A stretch of 64,000 nt of DNA from Streptomyces sp. ISL-1 (GTDB taxonomy: Bacteria; Actinomycetota; Actinomycetes; Streptomycetales; Streptomycetaceae): positions 266,256-330,255 of the forward strand of contig NZ_JAGGOI010000031.1 of assembly GCF_018614585.1 (NCBI RefSeq), written 5' to 3'. The notes under the pieces were generated by a model that searched no databases, was not told the origin of the DNA, and worked only from the letters and a program-made list of their open reading frames with translations. A program made the translations under genes and the position numbers. Below, one piece after another: positions 1-9,022 of this stretch (position 1 is its first letter; every line of letters starts with the position of its first letter).

Positions 1-1
1 T

Positions 2-112
2 CTTCCCGGCCTCGCCCTGGCCGTGCCGCCCGGCGAGCTGCGATGGAGGCCCGGCGGCCTGCGCGGCCCCGAGCGCCTGCCCGTCACCTTCTCCTCCGAC
101 GGCGCGAACTGA
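2..112 (+). CDS. C-terminal end of a CDS cut by the window edge
   Basis: An open frame runs from the window edge to a TGA at 110-112 and encodes about 36 residues (ending VTFSSDGAN). Codon use is typical of Streptomyces, with G or C in almost every third position. There is too little sequence to assign a family. The body of the gene lies left of the window. Confidence 0.5.
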   Translation, partial: LPGLALAVPPGELRWRPGGLRGPERLPVTFSSDGAN

Positions 113-612
113 GAGCACCCCGCCGTTCCCCGTCCCCCGCCACCAGTGCTCGATGGCCGTGATCGACACGGCCGTCACGTCACCGCCTTCGACTGACTCA
201 CCCGACTCGCCACGTGCCGCGCACCCGCCTGTGAGGCCGGGTGGGCCGGGTGAGGGGCTGAGCGGTCGTGTCTTCCGGGGGCGGCGGGGGAGGAGGCGGG
301 GCAGGCGTGCGGATGAGTCCGCGGGGCGGCTCCGAAACCCCTTAATCAGGCAGGCCGGGTTGCAGAGCACGGAAGCGCCTGAGCAGCGCGACGTACGGCT
401 GCAGCGTCGAGCAACTGGGTACGGGCGCACGCCCCTTGGCCCAGGCCACCTTGGACGCCGCGACCACCGAACGCACGCTGCTGCTCACCGAGCCCCACCG
501 CCCGGCTCGGTCTGGCGCATGCGCGCTGTCGGGAGGGATACGAACACGGACTCGCCACCCTGGCCCGCGACTTCGGCGTCGACATCATCGACTGACCACG
601 CGCCCATCGTGT
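113..612. other. Region without a convincing intact gene
   Basis: No intact gene is visible in these 500 bases. A short plus-strand stretch ending at the TGA near 593 (ending RDFGVDIID) has coding-like composition and could be the tail of a decayed gene. It overlaps another open frame and has no start, so it is not called. The right edge is the 3' side of the minus-strand monooxygenase. Confidence 0.4.
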
Positions 613-2304
613 TCACGCCGGCGCGGACAGGGCCGCGAGGTAGCCGGACAGGGCCGCCGCGGTGCCGGCGAGAGGGAAGCGGGCGCCGAGCTGCCCGTCC
701 GGGCGGACGACGAAGCCGGTCGGGCCGTCAGGGCGGTAGAGCCGGGCGAACTCCCCGGCCGCGTCGCGGTATCCGGGGACGGGCAGGGTGCCGGGGGCGG
801 TCGGTGCGGCTTGCCGGGCGAGGACGGCGATGGCCTGCAGGCGGGCCCCGGGGTCCGGGGTGTCCGGGCTGGCGCCGCGCACCCACGGCACCCCGGTAGC
901 CCCGGCCGCTTCGGCAGCCTGGGCCAGGTCGGCGGGGCCGGCCGCGTACAGAAGCAGCACGTGCCCCGCGCGGCCGCGCAGGATGTCGAGCAGGCGCAGC
1001 GGGTAGGTGGCGACGGGGGCGGTCAGGCCGGCGCAGTCAGGGGCCCGGTCGCCGGGCTGGGGCGCGTCGGTCGGCCCGTACGGGCTGCCGGCGAGCGGGC
1101 CGGCCCGGTAGTCGACGAGCAGCTGGGCCTCGCGGAGCATCAGGGTCCGCGGGTCGTCGGGGTCGGTCTCGATGCCGTGGGTGGCGTGCCGGACGGTCCG
1201 GCCGACGACCTCTTCGCCGACCGGGCGGCGTTCGGCGTCGTAGCTGGCGAGCAGGGTGGGCCCGGCCTCCCCATGGACGACGAGGGCGAGTTTCCACGCC
1301 AGGTTGCAGGCGTCCTGGATACCGGTGTTCATACCCTGGGCGCCGGTGGGCGGGTGGATATGGGCGGCGTCGCCCGCGACGAAGACCCGGCCGTCGCCGT
1401 AGCGGTCGACGATCCGGTGGCTGACGCGGAAGACGGAGGACCAGCGCATCCGGGAGACGGTGGCCGGCCTGGGGGCCAGGCGGTCGACGACGGCCTGGAT
1501 GTGGAACAGCTCCGGGCCGCGGCCGCCCTCCAGGCCGTGCGCTACGCCGTCGCCCCGCGCGGGAGCCCGGTCCGTCGCCCGGGTGGAGAGTTCGGGCGGG
1601 ACCAGCATCGACATGCGGTAGCGGCCTGCGCCGGGCAGCGGGATGCAGACGAGCAGGTCGTCGGTTGTGCCGTCGTCGGCGCGGTGGCTGGAGCGTACGC
1701 CGTATCCGTGCGGCAGGTCCCAGTCGGCCTCGACGTCGGCCAGCATGTACTCCTCGGGGAACGCCCCGCCACCGAAGGCGAGTCCCAGCCCCTTGCGGAC
1801 GATGCTGTGCGCGCCGTCGCAGCCGATCAGGTAGCGGACACGGACCTCTACGGCGGTGCCGGAGGCGGTGCCCAGCCGTGCGGTGACCCCGTCCGAGTCC
1901 TGGGTGAACGACAGCAGCTCGGTGTCGCGTTCGATGACCGTGCCCAGACCTGCGAGGTACTCCTCCAGGAGGCGCTCGGTCTCGTACTGCGGCAGCGCGG
2001 CGAATCCGTAGGGCACCTCGGGCGGCAGCGTGAGGTCGATCCGCGCCTGCTCCCGGCCGTTGACGTAGATCAGCTGGCCGCGCAGCGGAACGGCGGTTTC
2101 CAGGACGGTGCGGGCCAGGCCCATCCGGTCCCAGATCTCCAGGGTGCGCGGCTGGATGCCGACTGCCTTGGCGTGTGGGAGGCGGGCCGGCAGTCGGTCG
2201 ACGAGGCGGCAGCGCACGCCGTGGCGGCGGAGTTCGGCGGCCGCGCTCAGTCCGACCGGGCCGGCGCCCGCGATCAGTACGTCGGTTGCTTGGGTGTGCG
2301 CCAC
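613..2304 (-). CDS. FAD-dependent aromatic monooxygenase (PheA/TfdB type)
   Basis: Class A flavoprotein hydroxylase of about 563 aa, expected to use NAD(P)H and O2 to hydroxylate an aromatic or polyketide substrate in the cytoplasm. Visible motifs are the FAD Rossmann GAGPVG at residues 13-18, the DG motif GCDGAHS near residue 163, and the second FAD motif GDAAHIHPPTGAQGMNTG near residue 311. A thioredoxin-like tail follows, as in aromatic polyketide hydroxylases. I chose GTG at 2304 because GGGAGG lies just upstream and the Rossmann fold starts at once; the frame stays open to 2502 but that extension is low-complexity. It diverges from the gene at 2624. No polyketide genes are nearby, so it may be a stand-alone detoxifying or resistance hydroxylase. 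Substrate unknown. Confidence 0.85.
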   Translation of the reverse strand: MAHTQATDVLIAGAGPVGLSAAAELRRHGVRCRLVDRLPARLPHAKAVGIQPRTLEIWDRMGLARTVLETAVPLRGQLIYVNGREQARIDLTLPPEVPYGFAALPQYETERLLEEYLAGLGTVIERDTELLSFTQDSDGVTARLGTASGTAVEVRVRYLIGCDGAHSIVRKGLGLAFGGGAFPEEYMLADVEADWDLPHGYGVRSSHRADDGTTDDLLVCIPLPGAGRYRMSMLVPPELSTRATDRAPARGDGVAHGLEGGRGPELFHIQAVVDRLAPRPATVSRMRWSSVFRVSHRIVDRYGDGRVFVAGDAAHIHPPTGAQGMNTGIQDACNLAWKLALVVHGEAGPTLLASYDAERRPVGEEVVGRTVRHATHGIETDPDDPRTLMLREAQLLVDYRAGPLAGSPYGPTDAPQPGDRAPDCAGLTAPVATYPLRLLDILRGRAGHVLLLYAAGPADLAQAAEAAGATGVPWVRGASPDTPDPGARLQAIAVLARQAAPTAPGTLPVPGYRDAAGEFARLYRPDGPTGFVVRPDGQLGARFPLAGTAAALSGYLAALSAPA

Positions 2305-2623
2305 GGGTGCCTCCCAGTGCCTGGCCCCCGGGCCGGTCCCGTACTCCATGGTCGCCCGGCGGGGCGCGGACGGCGAGCCGGGCACCGAGACCCGGGCCCC
2401 GGGCGCCCGCCGTGCTGCCGGCAACGGAGGGGAAGCGCGACGACCCAGGGGCCGGCCTTCGCCTGCCGGTACGGCTTCGTCGCTCAGTGCTGCCACTACC
2501 ACCGTCGCGTCAGAGGTTGCGAACTTCTGGGGTCTGACAGCCAGTCAGCCGACGAGACCCGCAAGGCTGCTCCTGACCGGCAGCGATACCGAAGTGCGAC
2601 TGGAGTACCCATAGTGTGACCCC
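2305..2623. promoter_or_regulatory. Divergent intergenic region
   Basis: 319 bp between the start of the minus-strand monooxygenase and the plus-strand AI-2E-type gene must hold both promoters. I see no clear operator palindrome or consensus -35/-10 pair. Confidence 0.35.
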
Positions 2624-3739
2624 ATGCCTGCCACGTTGAGTTCCACAAAAACCGCCGCCGCGCTCCGAACATCGGCGCGTGTCTCCGTTGAGTTGCTGCT
2701 GGTCCTCGTGACGGCAGCGGTGGCCCTTTGGGTTCTGGGCCGGATGTGGTCGGTCGTCTGGCCGCTGATAGTGGCCCTGTTCCTCACCACGCTGACCTGG
2801 CCCCTGACTCGTTTCCTGCGCCGGCGCGGGTGGCGCCCCGCCCTGGCCGCGTCGGTTGTGACCGTGCTGTTCCTCCTGGTCGCTACGAGCATCGTGGCGC
2901 TGATCGCGGTGCCGGTGGCGTCCCAGTCCGGCGAGCTGACCGACGGCGTGGTCGAAGGCATCCACAAGCTGCGCGAGTGGGCCGCGGGGCCGCCGCTGAA
3001 CATCGGCGACGACCAGATCGCAGGTGCCTTCGACGCCGCGATCGCCCGCATACAAAACAGCGTCGGCAGCATGGTCACCGCTGTCGCCTCTGGAGTGAGC
3101 ACCGTGTTCAACGGCGTGGTCACTGCCGTCCTGGCGCTCTTCCTGATGTTCTTCTTCCTCAAAGACGGCCCGCGGTTCTTGCCGTGGCTCACGCGTCAGC
3201 TCCCCGGTCGGCTCGCCACCGATGTACCGATCGTGGCCGCGCGCGGTTGGGACACCCTGGGCGCGTTCGTGCGTTCCCAGGCAGTCGTCGGCCTGCTCGA
3301 CGCCGTCTTCATCGGCCTCGGCCTGTGGATTCTGGGGGTACCACTGGTGGTCCCGCTGGCGGTGCTGACCTTCGTATCCGCGTTCGTGCCGATCGTGGGC
3401 GCCCTGTTCGCCGGTTTGGTCGCGGTGCTCATCGCGTTGGTGTCGAACGGCCTGACAGACGCGCTGATCGTGCTGGCGATCATCGTCGTGGTGCAGCAGC
3501 TCGAGGGCAATGTGTTCCAACCCATGATCCAAAGCCGCGGGCTTGGCCTACATGCGGCGGTGGTCCTGCTGGCGGTGACGTTGGGCGCCAGTCTGGCCGG
3601 CGTCGTGGGCAGCCTGCTCGCGGTACCGGTAGCGGCGCTGATTGCGGTGGTCTGGAACTATCTGCGCGAGCAGCTCGGCGACCCGCCGCAGGAGCCGGAG
3701 ACCGATGAGTCGCACATCGGTGCCACCGTCCCGTCGTAG
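2624..3739 (+). CDS. AI-2E family (PerM/YdiK-type) membrane transporter
   Basis: 371-aa polytopic membrane protein of the AI-2E/PerM family, which exports autoinducers or other small solutes; some members are Na+(Li+)/H+ antiporters. Hydrophobic segments lie near residues 24-60, 74-95, 160-180, 215-260, 265-300 and 310-345. The family pattern shows in LFLMFFFLKDGPRFL (mid-protein) and in the stretch containing NVFQPMIQSRGLGLH before the last membrane helices. The charged tail (PPQEPETDES) is probably cytoplasmic. ATG 2624 is the first start after the divergent region. Full length for the family. The substrate cannot be told from sequence. Confidence 0.88.
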   Translation: MPATLSSTKTAAALRTSARVSVELLLVLVTAAVALWVLGRMWSVVWPLIVALFLTTLTWPLTRFLRRRGWRPALAASVVTVLFLLVATSIVALIAVPVASQSGELTDGVVEGIHKLREWAAGPPLNIGDDQIAGAFDAAIARIQNSVGSMVTAVASGVSTVFNGVVTAVLALFLMFFFLKDGPRFLPWLTRQLPGRLATDVPIVAARGWDTLGAFVRSQAVVGLLDAVFIGLGLWILGVPLVVPLAVLTFVSAFVPIVGALFAGLVAVLIALVSNGLTDALIVLAIIVVVQQLEGNVFQPMIQSRGLGLHAAVVLLAVTLGASLAGVVGSLLAVPVAALIAVVWNYLREQLGDPPQEPETDESHIGATVPS

Positions 3740-4118
3740 CATCTGGCGTTCATCTCGACCAGTCAGAGGGCTTCGTCCCCGCCCGCTGACTCGGCCACAT
3801 CGAATGGCTCACCGACCGTGTGATCGGAGACTCCTTCTGCTTTCCGCTCCCCACATTCCCCAGTTGCTCTGTGGCGAGCGTGGTTGAGCGGTAGCGACTC
3901 CTGCCCGCCCCCTGTTCGTGTGCGTGGCTTTTCTCCGTCGTCCTCTGCGCCTGTCTTCACCGGCGCCGGTGAAGCGCCCGTCGGCGTCCCTCGCGTACTG
4001 GCAGGCAGGGGGCCGCCGTTGGGCAGCGGTGGCACTCGGCCCCTTATGTTCGATTCGTGAGCGATCCATGTTGGATTTATGCGCGATTCAGATAGGGTGG
4101 TGGCACGAGGTGATTCAT
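3740..4118. promoter_or_regulatory. Leader region upstream of tap
   Basis: 379 bp without a gene. It must contain the tap-tpg promoter. Near 4050-4095 the segments GATTCGTGAGCGAT and GCGCGATTCAGAT are relatively AT-rich and partly repeated, so this is the likeliest promoter or operator area. GAGGTG at 4108-4113 is the ribosome-binding site for tap. Confidence 0.35.
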
Positions 4119-6266
4119 GTGTCCGATGAGCTGTTCAGTGCCGTTGACGCGCTGCTGGCGAGGGTTACGCAGGATCCTCTGCCGGAGCCTGGGGAGCGTA
4201 AGCGGCTGCGTGAGGCGGCAGGGCTGAGTCAGGATCAGGTCGCGAAGGTACTGGAGACGCGGCGTGAGGCGGTGGGGAATTGGGAGGCGGGCCGCACCGA
4301 GCCGCGGCAGCCGAAGCGTGCCGCCTATGCCCGCCTGCTGGAGGGTCTCGCTGCCCGCTACCCCGCCCCGCCCGAGGCGAGCACCGCTCGCGAGCCGGAG
4401 CCCCCTGCTCCCGTTACTGTGCCCGTCCCGCCGGTGCGGGCGCCCGGGCCGTCGTCGACGTCGCGGCGTCCGGGCGTGAAGAAGGCTGTGGCGAAGACGG
4501 CAGCGAGAAAGTTGGCCACCGCCTCGCCCTCTGTCGACCCGCGGTTCGTGAATGGGCCGCTGGGTGTCCTGGACGGTGACGCCACCGTGTACTGCATCGG
4601 CGGCCTGGTGCTGGACTGCCCGGCCAGGACCATCCCCGCGCTGGTCGACTGGACCCTGACGGAGGCCGGACTCGGCGCGCCCCGCCTGCACCGGGCGGGC
4701 AAGGACTCCGACCCGCTGATTGTCATCACTGCCGCGGCCGCCGAACGGCTCGGGCTCCCGGCCGTGTTGGAGGACCGCAGGGGCCTGCGCCTGCCCGAGG
4801 ACCACAAGGTCGTCAAGCAGATCAGCAAGGCGAGGTGGCAGCTCACCCGTCGCGGCTTCGGCCCGTGGGCCCGCGTATACCGCCCGGCCCAGGCCGGGCA
4901 GCGCCAGTGCGTGCAACTCGCCGTCCTGCCCTGGGGCGCACTCGACTCCCGTACCTGGGGTGACACCGACCAGTTGCCGCCGGCCGAACTCGCCGCCGTG
5001 CTCGGCACCTACGCCCAGCGGGTCATCACCCCGCGCGGCTCGAGTGCGGTCTGCGGTCTGGAGTTGATGACCGCGCTGCGGCCACCGACCCGCGCGGTCC
5101 GGGACGAAGCGACGGGCACCTGGGTGCCGGGCCCGGTGCCCGGCTCACTGACCGAGGCCGTCGACCCGGCACCGCCGGAGGCCCCCGGCGAACACCCCCT
5201 GGTCGCGACCCTCTTCCCGCGCGGACACCAGCGCACCCCCGGCGAGGTCCTTGATGAGGAGGCGTACGAGTGGATCCGTGACCCGCAGCTCCTCACCGAC
5301 AGCGAGTGCGCCCGCCGGTGGGCGGTCGGTATCGACGTGAACACCGCATTCCTCGCCGCGGCCAACCGGCTCGTGGTCGGCCTCTCAGCGCCGGTCCATG
5401 TCAAGGACCCGGTCTTCGACAAGGCGGTGCCCGGATCCTGGCTGGTCGACCTGTCCGGCATCGAGCTGGACCCCAGGCTGCCCAGCCCGTTCACCCCGCA
5501 CGGCACCCGCCCGACGGGACCGGCCTGGTACGCGACACCGACCGTCGCCTACGCGGCCGAACTCATCGACACCTACCAACTCCCCGGCAGCATCGCGCCG
5601 TTGGAAGGATGGATCCGGACCGAGTCCGGCCCGTACCTGGACCCCTGGTACAAGCACCTGGCCGACGCGTACAAGGCGACGATGGCCGACCTCGGTGTCG
5701 CCTCCGGGATCAGCGAGGTCGACTTCCTCGCCGCGATGGAGACCCACAAGCAGAACGACCCGGGCATGGCAGCCGTACTCTCGGCGATCAAGTCAACGGT
5801 CAAGGGCGGCATCGGCAAGCTCCGTGAACGCCCGCAAGGAGCCGCCCACAAGTACGGCGAACCCTGGCCCGCCCTCAAACGCCCGACCTGGCGCCCGGAC
5901 ATCCGCGCCGCCGTCATCGCGACCGCCCGCGCCAACATGCACAGGAAAGTCCTCAAAACCGCGCTCGCCTCGCAACCGGACCCCACACCCACCGGCCACC
6001 TGATGCTCGGCCACGATGCCCTGATCCCCATCGCCCTCCTGTCAGACTGCGCCGTCTACCTCTCCCACGGCCCCAGCCCGCTGGACGTTCTGCCACACAC
6101 CCCGGACGGAAAGCCCGGCCCCGGCACCTTCCGCCTCGGTGTCAGCCCCGGAATGGTCAAGCACGAAGGCACCCAGGAACTGCTGTGGGCCGTCCAGATG
6201 CTCGACCAGGGCCACAACCCCGCCCGCCACATCAAGGGCACCGACGCCGCCGACGGCGGAGAGTAG
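4119..6266 (+). CDS. tap: Telomere-associated protein Tap
   Basis: About 715 aa, close to the roughly 740 aa of characterised Streptomyces Tap. Tap binds the single-stranded 3' overhang of the replicating telomere and recruits the terminal protein Tpg for end patching. An XRE-type helix-turn-helix lies at residues 27-60 (GLSQDQVAKVLETRREAVGN), followed by a Pro/Ala-rich linker (about 75-125) and the long conserved Tap body. GTG 4119 is chosen because GAGGTG sits six bases upstream; the frame is open back to 3918 but that part looks non-coding. tpg follows after nine bases, so the two are an operon, as in other linear replicons. Assignment rests on recognising the sequence and on the Tpg neighbour. 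Confidence 0.9.
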   Translation: MSDELFSAVDALLARVTQDPLPEPGERKRLREAAGLSQDQVAKVLETRREAVGNWEAGRTEPRQPKRAAYARLLEGLAARYPAPPEASTAREPEPPAPVTVPVPPVRAPGPSSTSRRPGVKKAVAKTAARKLATASPSVDPRFVNGPLGVLDGDATVYCIGGLVLDCPARTIPALVDWTLTEAGLGAPRLHRAGKDSDPLIVITAAAAERLGLPAVLEDRRGLRLPEDHKVVKQISKARWQLTRRGFGPWARVYRPAQAGQRQCVQLAVLPWGALDSRTWGDTDQLPPAELAAVLGTYAQRVITPRGSSAVCGLELMTALRPPTRAVRDEATGTWVPGPVPGSLTEAVDPAPPEAPGEHPLVATLFPRGHQRTPGEVLDEEAYEWIRDPQLLTDSECARRWAVGIDVNTAFLAAANRLVVGLSAPVHVKDPVFDKAVPGSWLVDLSGIELDPRLPSPFTPHGTRPTGPAWYATPTVAYAAELIDTYQLPGSIAPLEGWIRTESGPYLDPWYKHLADAYKATMADLGVASGISEVDFLAAMETHKQNDPGMAAVLSAIKSTVKGGIGKLRERPQGAAHKYGEPWPALKRPTWRPDIRAAVIATARANMHRKVLKTALASQPDPTPTGHLMLGHDALIPIALLSDCAVYLSHGPSPLDVLPHTPDGKPGPGTFRLGVSPGMVKHEGTQELLWAVQMLDQGHNPARHIKGTDAADGGE

Positions 6267-6275
6267 GACCGGGCG

Positions 6276-6833
6276 ATGGGCATCTTCACAGACAGTCTCG
6301 ACAAGGCGACGCAGGGGACATTCACCCGCCCGATCCCCAAGTCGCCGCAGAAACAGATGCAATACCTGGTGCAGCAGCACAAAGGCAGCACGAAAGCCGT
6401 CGCCGACCTGCTGGGCATCACCCAGCGCACCGTCGAGCGCTACCTCACCGGCCAGATCAGAAAACCCCGCAAGCAACTCGCAGCCCGGCTGCCGGCCGAA
6501 GTCCGCAAGCGGTGGCAGCCCCGCGTGAGACAGAAAGCCAAGAAGCAGGCCGCCACCTCCACGGGCATCGTCATCGAGACCCGCGCACGGTTCGGATTCA
6601 CCGCCGCCCCGGGCACCACCGACGACAGCCGGATCCGGCTCATCACCCAGCACCTCCCACCCGACTACGCCGCCCGCCTCTTCGATGCCCAAGCCGCCGG
6701 AGCCACTGAACAACAACTGCAGAGCATCGCCGCCGAAGGCCTCCAGGAGCAGTACTTCAAAGACCGCGGCCGCCGCGCCCAGGGGCTGCTCGTGGAGTTC
6801 ACCGACATCGACTACGTCGAACTCGACTTCTAG
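6276..6833 (+). CDS. tpg: Telomere terminal protein Tpg
   Basis: 185 aa, the size of known Streptomyces terminal proteins. Tpg is covalently attached to telomere 5' ends and primes end-patching synthesis. It has an N-terminal helix-turn-helix (about residues 36-60, KAVADLLGITQRTVERYLTG), a basic stretch (62-91, several KR/KK pairs) and an acidic C-terminus. From memory of the S. lividans protein, the deoxynucleotidylated residue is Thr114; here residue 114 is a threonine (APGTT, 111-115), so the priming residue appears conserved. It lies nine bases downstream of tap and is probably co-transcribed. The two genes mark the replicon as linear. Confidence 0.93.
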   Translation: MGIFTDSLDKATQGTFTRPIPKSPQKQMQYLVQQHKGSTKAVADLLGITQRTVERYLTGQIRKPRKQLAARLPAEVRKRWQPRVRQKAKKQAATSTGIVIETRARFGFTAAPGTTDDSRIRLITQHLPPDYAARLFDAQAAGATEQQLQSIAAEGLQEQYFKDRGRRAQGLLVEFTDIDYVELDF

Positions 6834-6864
6834 GCGACGACAGCGAGGACACGACGGCAACCCC

Positions 6865-6876
6865 CTGCCCGCACCC
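6865..6876. repeat. Left copy of 12-bp target duplication
   Basis: CTGCCCGCACCC ends one base before the left inverted repeat of the VOC cassette. An identical copy starts one base after the right inverted repeat (7955-7966). This is the expected footprint of a transposition event. Confidence 0.85.
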
Positions 6877-7954
6877 GTGTGACTTAGCGCTTCACTTGGC
6901 GAGTGAGCAGCTGGCCTGGCGGGGCTGAGCGCTCTGGTGGGCGAGCTGAGCCTTGCGGCTGGGTGAGCGAGTTGATCTCTGTTTGGCGACGGGTACCTGG
7001 GGATGTCGTTGCAGCGTGCATGGGATCGCCAGCATGGCACTGCGACCTGTTCAGGTGAACATAAAGGCTCTTGATGACTCGGCGGTCGGCCGGTTCTGGG
7101 CGGAGGCGCTCGGCTGGGGTGTTTCCAGCGAGGGATCCGGCGTGACCGCCGTTCAACCCGTCGGCTTCGATTGGCTGGACCCGGTCACCGTCTGCGTCGA
7201 CGTTGTCACCGTCCCGGAACCCAAGACGACAACAAAGAACCGTGTGCACCTCGATCTCGCCACCACCTCTGCGGCCCATCAGGCGGAGTTGGTCGCGCGC
7301 CTCCAGTCTCTCGGTGCGACGCCCGCCCACGTGGGCCAGGGCAAAGTGCCGTGGACGGTCCTCGCCGACCCGGAGGGCAACGAGTTCTGCGTGCTGGAGC
7401 CTCGGGAGATCTACCGGGACACCCGGCCGATCGCCGCGGTGGCGGTCGACTGCGCGGATCCGCAGGCCATGGCCCGGTTCTGGGGTGAGGCGATGGACTG
7501 GACCCTGCACGAGGTGACTGACGATCATGCGGTGTTGCGCTCCGCCAGGGGTGTCGGCCCGTATCTCGAGTTCCTCCGCACGCCCGGCGTGAAGACCGTG
7601 CCGGACCGCGTCCATCTTGACCTGCTGCCGTACCCCGGTGACGATCAAGAGGCGGAGGTGGCCCGGCTGCGGGCCCTCGGCGCCACCGACCTCGACCTCG
7701 GCCAGGGCGACGTCCCGTGGAAGTGTCTGGCCGACCCGGAGGGCCACGAGTTCTGCGTCCTCGCCCGGTCCTGACGCGGAGCCTTAACGACACCCCGACA
7801 CGTGAGCCTTGTGTGCTGATGCGCCATGACCCCGGGTGGGTTGGGCTGCGGCGTCTCGGTCGATTCGGGCGGCGAGAGCTTGCGTGTCGGGGGCGAGATC
7901 AGCTCGCTCGCCGACCACAACGCTCAACTCGCCAACTGAGGCGCTAAGTCACAC
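6877..7954. mobile_element. Single-gene mobile cassette with inverted ends
   Basis: A 1078-bp unit. Its left end begins GTGTGACTTAGCGCTTCACT (6877) and its right end, read inward, begins GTGTGACTTAGCGCCTCAGT (7954). The inverted match continues through TTGGCGAGT. Each end also carries a second, subterminal copy of the 18-bp core: TGAGCGCTCTGGTGGGCG at 6926-6943 on the left and, in reverse, TGAGCGTTGTGGTCGGCG at 7926-7909 on the right. The unit is bracketed by a perfect 12-bp direct repeat. The only gene is a two-domain VOC protein; there is no transposase, so movement must be in trans. The layout is like mobile insertion cassettes known for IS231-type (IS4 family) ends, which also give 10-12 bp duplications. 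The family of the driver is unknown. Confidence 0.8.
7034..7774 (+). CDS. Two-domain VOC (glyoxalase/bleomycin-resistance fold) protein
   Basis: 246 aa from ATG 7034. It has two tandem glyoxalase-like domains (about residues 4-122 and 125-245). Each repeats the pattern RVHLDL, an LGA segment, a VPW segment and DPEGNEFCVL or DPEGHEFCVL, supplying the usual His and Glu metal ligands. Such proteins bind or modify small toxic molecules, including antibiotics, or act as lyases. ATG 7034 is preferred over the upstream in-frame start at 6953 because the domain begins immediately. It is the sole cargo of the 6877-7954 cassette, suggesting a selectable accessory trait. Substrate unknown. Confidence 0.85.
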   Translation: MALRPVQVNIKALDDSAVGRFWAEALGWGVSSEGSGVTAVQPVGFDWLDPVTVCVDVVTVPEPKTTTKNRVHLDLATTSAAHQAELVARLQSLGATPAHVGQGKVPWTVLADPEGNEFCVLEPREIYRDTRPIAAVAVDCADPQAMARFWGEAMDWTLHEVTDDHAVLRSARGVGPYLEFLRTPGVKTVPDRVHLDLLPYPGDDQEAEVARLRALGATDLDLGQGDVPWKCLADPEGHEFCVLARS

Positions 7955-7966
7955 CTGCCCGCACCC
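7955..7966. repeat. Right copy of 12-bp target duplication
   Basis: CTGCCCGCACCC directly abuts the right inverted repeat of the VOC cassette and is identical to 6865-6876. Confidence 0.85.
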
Positions 7967-8187
7967 ATGGTCCGCACTGACCACGGTCATCGAGGGACGC
8001 ACCAGCCTTGCGGCGAAAGAGTTTGCGTTTTTCGCGGGGCGGTTGGTGCACGGTGCTACGTGTCGGTCCACCCCGCGGCATTCGACAGTGGCGCGCATGC
8101 GCTGCTGGCGTACTCGCCCCGGGGATTGTCGAGCCCGGTTCGTTCCCCGCGACTGCGGCTCCGAACCAGGTGCAGGCTCGAACGCCG

Positions 8188-8472
8188 CTAAGCGGAAGCC
8201 ACAACCGTCCCGGCCATGACCTGCGGAGGGGTGGGGAGCAGGGACGCGAGGTTGTCCCGCACGAAGTTTGCCGCTCTCAAGACCGATTCCTCGGCGCCGG
8301 CCTGGTCCTGGAAGACGCTGGTCGAGACCATGACTCCGTTCCCGGCATCGACCCAGTAGTAGGCCACGAAGCCGGGGACCTGGCGCATGAGCGGCACGAA
8401 CCTCTCATTCACCAGGCGTCCCGCCTCGGCCGGATCGGTCACCCCTTCGTAACGCCGGACTGCTGCGTACAT
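8188..8472 (-). CDS. ABM-like (dimeric alpha-beta barrel) small protein
   Basis: 94 aa, starting at ATG 8472 with AGGAG upstream. The sequence (MYAAVRRYEGVTDPAEAGR, then FVPLMRQVPGFVAYYWVDAG) is typical of the small antibiotic-biosynthesis-monooxygenase or dimeric alpha-beta barrel fold seen in many Streptomyces accessory proteins. No catalytic residue can be assigned. It is monocistronic, between the VOC cassette and a degenerate region. Function unknown; a stress or quinone-related monooxygenase is possible. Confidence 0.7.
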   Translation of the reverse strand: MYAAVRRYEGVTDPAEAGRLVNERFVPLMRQVPGFVAYYWVDAGNGVMVSTSVFQDQAGAEESVLRAANFVRDNLASLLPTPPQVMAGTVVASA

Positions 8473-8540
8473 GGCTGATCTCCTCGCGGGTTCCGGGATT
8501 CGTCCTCTGCTGAGACGCCGTACCCATACGACGGCTATCT

Positions 8541-8780
8541 CGCTCGCGGGGCGTACGGCATCACCGGAAGGGGCCGCATTTGGTGATCCGAACGGCGGCT
8601 TCCGGCCGCGCCGCGCGGGTTGCCGAGGGAGCGGTGGAGGGTCAGGGCACCCTCAGGGTGGCGATGCGCGTCCTCGTACCGCTCGGCCTTTGCGTGAAGC
8701 AGGCCGAGGTCGTGAGCGCCCCGGGCCTTGAGTGGTGTCCCCCCGAGCTCCCGATGGAGGTCGCGAGCCTTGTCCGGGCG
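8541..8780 (-). pseudogene. Remnant of a TPR-containing regulator
   Basis: A minus-strand frame open from 8780 to a TAG near 8538 reads RPDKARDLHRELG, then YEDAHRHPEGALTLHRSLGN. This resembles the tetratricopeptide repeats of AfsR/SARP-type regulators or TPR NTPases. It has no start and is closed upstream by an in-frame stop at 8781-8783. I regard it as a decayed fragment. The surrounding 8473-9022 holds nothing else recognisable. Confidence 0.45.
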
Positions 8781-9022
8781 TCAACGGCGTCGTCGCAGCG
8801 GCGGTCGGCGCCGAGGATCTTGCCCTCGCCGACTCCTACGCCTCGTGCGTCAGAGTGAGGAAGGAGACACCTCGCGGCCTCGGTGGCGAGCCCGGCCCCC
8901 ACAGGATGTAGGTGGCCGGTGCAGCGGGATCGAAGCCGTCCAGAAAGCGATGGAGACCACGACGGCGGGGTCGACCGGGGCTACAGTGTAGTCCTGACAA
9001 ATCGTCATGAAAGGATCGTGCT

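Noticed and set aside
436..2619. A 727-residue open frame on the plus strand
   Set aside because: It is the antisense shadow of the FAD monooxygenase: no ribosome-binding site, Gly/Arg/Ala-rich nonsense composition, and no motif, whereas the minus strand has all flavoprotein motifs.
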